Source: Brachycybe producta (Eukaryota > Arthropoda > Diplopoda > Playtdesmida > Andrognathidae). Taken from it: a stretch of 64,000 bases of DNA. The position numbers were made by a program, and so were the translations under genes. Numbering within the stretch: position 1 is the first letter of the stretch; each line of letters opens with the position of its first letter. The stretch lies in assembly GCA_036925085.1 (NCBI GenBank), contig JAUPFP010000021.1, positions 2,258,027 to 2,322,026 on the forward strand, in the 5' to 3' direction. Positions 59,826 through 64,000 of the stretch are shown piece after piece. The notes beneath the pieces were generated by a model that was not told where the DNA came from, did no database searches, and saw only the letters and a list, made by a program, of their open reading frames with translations.

Positions 59826-60570
59826 AATTAATATTTTAACAAGTTTGTTCTTTATAAAAAGTCTTGCATAATAATTTATATAAAAATGATTAAAATTTGT
59901 TTAGAAAAATTAAAAATTTTCTTTCTTTCTCTTAATTTTGTTGCCATTTTATTTCAATAATAATTTATAAATTACTGAAGAAAATCTTCAGTTTATTGTT
60001 GGACACCTTTGAGTTTATAAATCAAAGACAGAATTTTGATTATAATTTTTCTTTCTTTTCACAAGATTGTTTAAAGTCATTAATTTAATAAAAAAAAAGT
60101 ATTTAGCAACCAAAAAAAAAATGAGTTTGTTTTATTTATATTAGAAGAAATAATAATAAAAATGTATTTGTAAGTTAAATATATATTATCTCTTGTACTA
60201 ATTCTGTTGAATTTATTTCTAACCTTGGTTATTAAAAAGAATTTGTCAAATTTTAAAATAGTGGTTTTTTTTTTTCAATATACTTTTGTTGAATCTGCAT
60301 TATACAAATATCAAAGGGTCAGTTACCGGACCTTTGACGCTTATTTACTTAATGACTAACTGACCAAATCAATAAAATGTTTGCAAACTTTGCTTTTCAT
60401 TGTTGGTCAACAATGGGAACAAATTTATAAAGTCAATAATAATGGTATTGTTCAATATAAATAAATAGAGGCAGCTCAACTAAGAGCTTTGTTTATGGAA
60501 CATTCAGTGCCATAGCTCAGTATGACATCTACTTAGAGCTAAATTTCTTCTTAGTTATAGTTGACTCATC

Positions 60571-60788
60571 ATAAGATAAAGCTTGTGACATCACAGTGGT
60601 TGAAAGAAAAATTTAGGATTGTGTCATTTAGTTTGATAAAAAAAAGGACGTTCTCAACAGTTGAAACAAAAAAGTTCGTGCATTCTTTTGTTAAATTAGA
60701 ATTAGCCCTTTTTATCAGTTAAAATGACAAAAGCTAGCCCACATTTTTTGTGAACCCCTCTGACGTCAGAAGCTTCATCTTATGATTA
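60571..60788. repeat. MITE-like inverted repeat, 218 bp
   Basis: TCATAAGATAAAGCTTGTGACATCA at the left pairs imperfectly with TGACGTCAGAAGCTTCATCTTATGA at the right. Confidence 0.6.
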
Positions 60789-61320
60789 TACAATGGTCTT
60801 GTAAAAATATTCCAGGTTCCCTTTATAACATAAATAAATAAAAGGTAAAAAAGGAACAAAGAGAACCTTAAAGACAGGCTATAAAATATAAGTTCACTCA
60901 TCCATCATGTTTTTCTCTAAGAATGGAGTTGAGTTACCGCCATAGCAGAACTTGAAATATTGTCCCATTTAGAACTCTGACAAATAATAGTTTATTTACG
61001 GCTCAAATTCAAGAAGTGAAACTTTGCATTGCAATTGAAACTTTTGCAAACTGTGCAAAGTTACAACTTGTACTCTCTAAGCAGAGTTTCAACATTTTGA
61101 AGAAATATTTTTTTTCTATGTTGGACTTTTGCTACGAAAGATTCAAGTTGAAGTTCAAGTGCCAAATATTCTTTCATGAATCTGTTCATTAAATTCTTTG
61201 TTAAGCTTTCATAATGACAGATGAATATAAATATGATGAATGGAATAAATAAACTATTATTTGTTTTTATATAGAAAAACCTCTTTGTTTTATTGAGTTA
61301 TGACAATTTGACCACTGACA

Positions 61321-61358
61321 AGAGGTCACTAGAAATGCCTATATTTCTAGTGACCTCT
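61321..61358. repeat. Perfect 16-bp stem hairpin
   Basis: AGAGGTCACTAGAAAT pairs with ATTTCTAGTGACCTCT around a six-base loop. Confidence 0.85.
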
Positions 61359-61609
61359 CTCTTCTCATTGTAAATATTATCAAAATGTTTTTTCTACAAA
61401 ATAGAATAAGTTATTGAACTTATATAACATTTTTTTTAACAAAAATCTTAATTTTTTGTTTTCCATTAATTTTCTATTTTAATAATGTTTATAATTAAAA
61501 ACATACGACATTTTTCTAAAAAAAAATGATTGAATTTTATTATAGGTCATAATTTCAGAATGTTATTATTCAATTTATAAACTTAAGAAATAAAATTCTT
61601 AATGTTTTA

Positions 61610-61949
61610 ATACCTAGTCCACACTTTATAAATTAAATGCATTTAAATATTTAACATGTTCTCTGTTAGATACTTAAAAACATACATGGACATGTAATTA
61701 ATTCAGTATATTCAGATCTAAATGTATTGATTTAATATTTAAATACATGTATACTAACATTGTATCAATATAATGAGTTTCTTGTAAGAAAATATTGATA
61801 AACATTTCAAGATATTTCAAATTTATCATCTATAATTTAATTTTAATATTCAAATTTGATATTTAAAAATATTTCAATATGTTCAGATCAGTGAAATCAC
61901 CTAAACACAATTAACTTAGATGCATTTAGCTCAAGTGTAGACTAGGTAT
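61610..61949. repeat. 340-bp AT-rich MITE
   Basis: The ends ATACCTAGTCCACACTT and AAGTGTAGACTAGGTAT pair with one mismatch, followed by subterminal ATGCATTTA on both sides. The interior is AT-rich and has weak inverted symmetry. Confidence 0.7.
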
Positions 61950-62556
61950 CAGGAACAGTAATTAAGTTAACGTATAAGATAAAAAAAATCCATATGACAC
62001 ATTATAAATTGAGAACATCAAAAACCCACTAAAAAAAATTACTAAACTAATTATAAAATTAAACAAATATGCAAATTTACAAACAAACAAAAAAGATAAA
62101 TATTTACTATAAAATAGGATACGACTCGAAAATAACTTAAAATAGGATAATATACAGAGATTGTTTCTTTTTGAAAGAGAACAAACAACAATAGGACAAG
62201 TTCGCAGTTCCAAAATGTTATAACTCTCAATAAATTTTAAATTTACCCTCAGAAACGTTTTTAATGGCCATAGTAAAAAAAAATATTTAAGACATTTTAA
62301 TTACAAGGCTCAAATTAAAAAAACATTCTGACTGAAGGATATTTTTTTTTTCATTTTTGTGTTGGTTATCACTAATTATACATAATTAATAAACTGAGAG
62401 TTGAGTGGCACATCAAAAAAAAAAAAAGAGATGTCATCATCATAGACTGTCTGGACGAGCTATTGAAAAACAACACAATTTAACATACACACATATTACA
62501 CACAAACAACATATTCACATAACATATTCAACAATTTCGGGTGTTTTTTTTAAAGT

Positions 62557-62857
62557 AGGGCTCGAATTTTTATGCAATATCAAGCAAAATATTTCACAAT
62601 TTGTGGCTCAAGTGCCCAATTGTGAAGCAATCAAACATTATCCTTTTTTTTCTAATCAACAAAAACTGGTTAAGTTGATTAGAGGCTAAATGTCTGGTTA
62701 CTATCAGTTGTCAACTAAGTAAACCAGTGTTTTTGATTGAAGAAAAAAAAAGCATAATTGCAATTGCTCTAATGATAATAATTATAACTTCATAATTAGC
62801 ACATGACCCACAGATTAAGAAACATTTGCTTGTTATTGCATAAAAATCCGAGCCTTA
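62557..62857. repeat. Family-B MITE
   Basis: It begins AGGGCTCGAATTTTTATGC and ends GCATAAAAATCCGAGCC, with the GGTTACTATCAGTTGTCAACTA core. Confidence 0.75.
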
Positions 62858-62907
62858 CCATGAAAGAAACATTTATCGAAATTAAATTTCTATGTAAGCA
62901 TACTTAC

Positions 62908-63758
62908 ATTGACATGTTCCAGGCACAAACATAATGTCATCGAGAGCAAAACCACCATTATTAGATGAACCCTCGAAAATAAGCTTCAAGAAAGAATAAA
63001 CACATTTTTAGATTTTGAAAATTATTGAAAATGTGTTAGAAACTAGAATACATGTAAACTGTTTAAATTCGTTTTCATTTTCAAACTGACATAAAAAGCT
63101 TATTTTGAAAAGTATCATCACGAAAGTACTATTAAGTGATTAGACTGCCCTTCTAGTTTCTAAAGCACTGTCAAGTTTCTTTTAATTTTGTTTATAAAAG
63201 ACAGAAAATAATCGAAGTTCTAGAGGCGTTTACAGTATTTTTTTTAAAATCATCTTGATATTACTGTATTTACCTTATGAGTGGCATTCACGTTCAATCC
63301 CACTTGTCCATAAACCCATTCTGGTCGAAATGCTTGAAAATTTGCAGTTGTCATTTCCCACACCTAAAATGATCATTTTCAAATTTGCATTCATGAAAGA
63401 CTTTTTCACACGAGCGATTTTTTTTTTCTGTAGTCGAACTCTACCACTAAAAAGTGGTTCGCATTGCCAATAATGCCATTTCTGAAATGCACTCATTTTT
63501 AAGCGTATTTTTAATTTTATAAAAAAAATCTCACCTGTGTTTCATTATTAGAAATGACATCTTTTTGAATAATTCTAAGAAAAGTGTTACGACTGCTACC
63601 GAAAGGAGCAAACCAGAATGTGAGACACCGTTGCGACTCATCGTCATCATCACCATCATCACCATCGTCCAAAGTGTCATTTCTGGCAACAATTTCTGGA
63701 CTTTCTAGTCTAACTACATGTGGCTGTTGACTGAAGATGTCGAAAAATACATAACCAG
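62908..63758 (-). CDS. MAM-domain protein, three internal exons (gene cut by window edge)
   Basis: Three exons in frame on the minus strand: 63758-63535, 63363-63274 and 62983-62908. In order they encode AGYVFFDIFSQQ (the usual start of a MAM strand, G.Y...D), then RLESPEI, an acidic Asp-rich insert and CLTFWFAPFGSS; next VWEMTTANFQAF and VYGQVGLNVNATH; and last LIFEGSSNNGGFALDDIMFVPGTC, the classic MAM ending. MAM domains sit in the extracellular part of adhesion proteins, receptor phosphatases and meprins. The 5' end lies beyond 64000 and the reading frame continues past 62908 at a GTAAGT donor, so neither terminus is present and the parent protein cannot be named. Confidence 0.85.
63005..63240. 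repeat. Family-A MITE in a MAM-gene intron
   Basis: It contains AAATGTGTTAGAAACTAGAA, CATTTTCAAACTGACATAAAAAGCTTATTTTGAAA and CCCTTCTAGTTTCTAAAGCACTGTC. Confidence 0.7.
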
Positions 63759-64000
63759 CTATTTTAATTAAATAATAATAATAAATTAATAATTTGTTAT
63801 TTTATATGAGGAGCTTAGCAGTCAAGAGGAATAAGTGACAAAAGTAATGTTTTTGATGTTCTTTATAATTTCATTGACAAAATGTGGTACTTATCCCCAT
63901 TTTTATAAAAATGTCACTTATCTTTCTTGGCTTCTTAAGCCCCTCATTTTTTTTAGAATTGAAGAATGACTATTCTAGTTTTTTTTTGTTACTAACAGCT

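Larger units (their letters stand above)
59826..62907. other. AT-rich spacer between MINDY and the MAM-domain gene
   Basis: No exon can be supported. It holds three MITE-like elements (60571-60788, 61610-61949, 62557-62857) and a 16-bp perfect hairpin at 61321-61358. Further 3' exons of the MAM gene may lie here unseen. Confidence 0.55.

Overview
The window is nuclear DNA from an intron-rich invertebrate animal. It is very AT-rich, its genes are split by short GT-AG introns, and the proteins are clearly animal: TTC39, Asterix/WDR83OS, adenylate kinase 3, an ATG4C/D-type protease, a MINDY deubiquitinase with a C-terminal CAAX box, and a MAM domain. I cannot fix the phylum from sequence alone. 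No bacterial-type operons, tRNAs, rRNAs or CRISPR arrays are visible.

Layout. (1) About 1-8,070 is a GC-richer island with two long intact reading frames. One is a Ty3/Gypsy-type Gag with a CCHC knuckle; the other is a 725-residue proline-rich protein I do not recognise. They sit in non-coding sequence packed with perfect stem-loops. No reverse transcriptase or integrase is seen, so it looks like the right part of a young LTR-type element without a visible pol gene. (2) 9,898-33,875 holds three tandem TTC39-family paralogues, all on the minus strand, with 16, 17 and 13 exons. Shared exons keep the same phases, and exon lengths are mostly identical. Intron differences are clean fusions of neighbouring exons. 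(3) 33.9-46.3 kb is a repeat-dominated gap with many small inverted-repeat transposons, a solo LTR with a 4-bp target duplication, and a 26-bp minisatellite. (4) 46.3-59.5 kb is a compact gene cluster: a possible first exon of an unknown minus-strand gene, Asterix (+), AK3 (+), ATG4C/D-like (-) and MINDY (+). ATG4 and MINDY are head to head, AK3 and ATG4 tail to tail. (5) 59.5-62.9 kb is an AT-rich gap. (6) From 62.9 kb to the right edge are three exons of a MAM-domain gene (-), cut by the window.

The most striking genome-scale feature is a single inverted-repeat (MITE-like) family. It occurs about 25 times from 12 kb to 63 kb, in introns of nearly every gene and between genes, often as a landing site for other MITEs. 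At least seven further small transposon families are visible.

The genes are ordinary housekeeping genes and I infer no joint pathway, apart from two proteins of proteostasis (ATG4 in autophagy, MINDY in K48-ubiquitin trimming) that share a divergent promoter region carrying two copies of one MITE family. The best candidates for something undescribed are the hairpin-studded Gag plus unknown-ORF element at the left edge and the dense MITE family.
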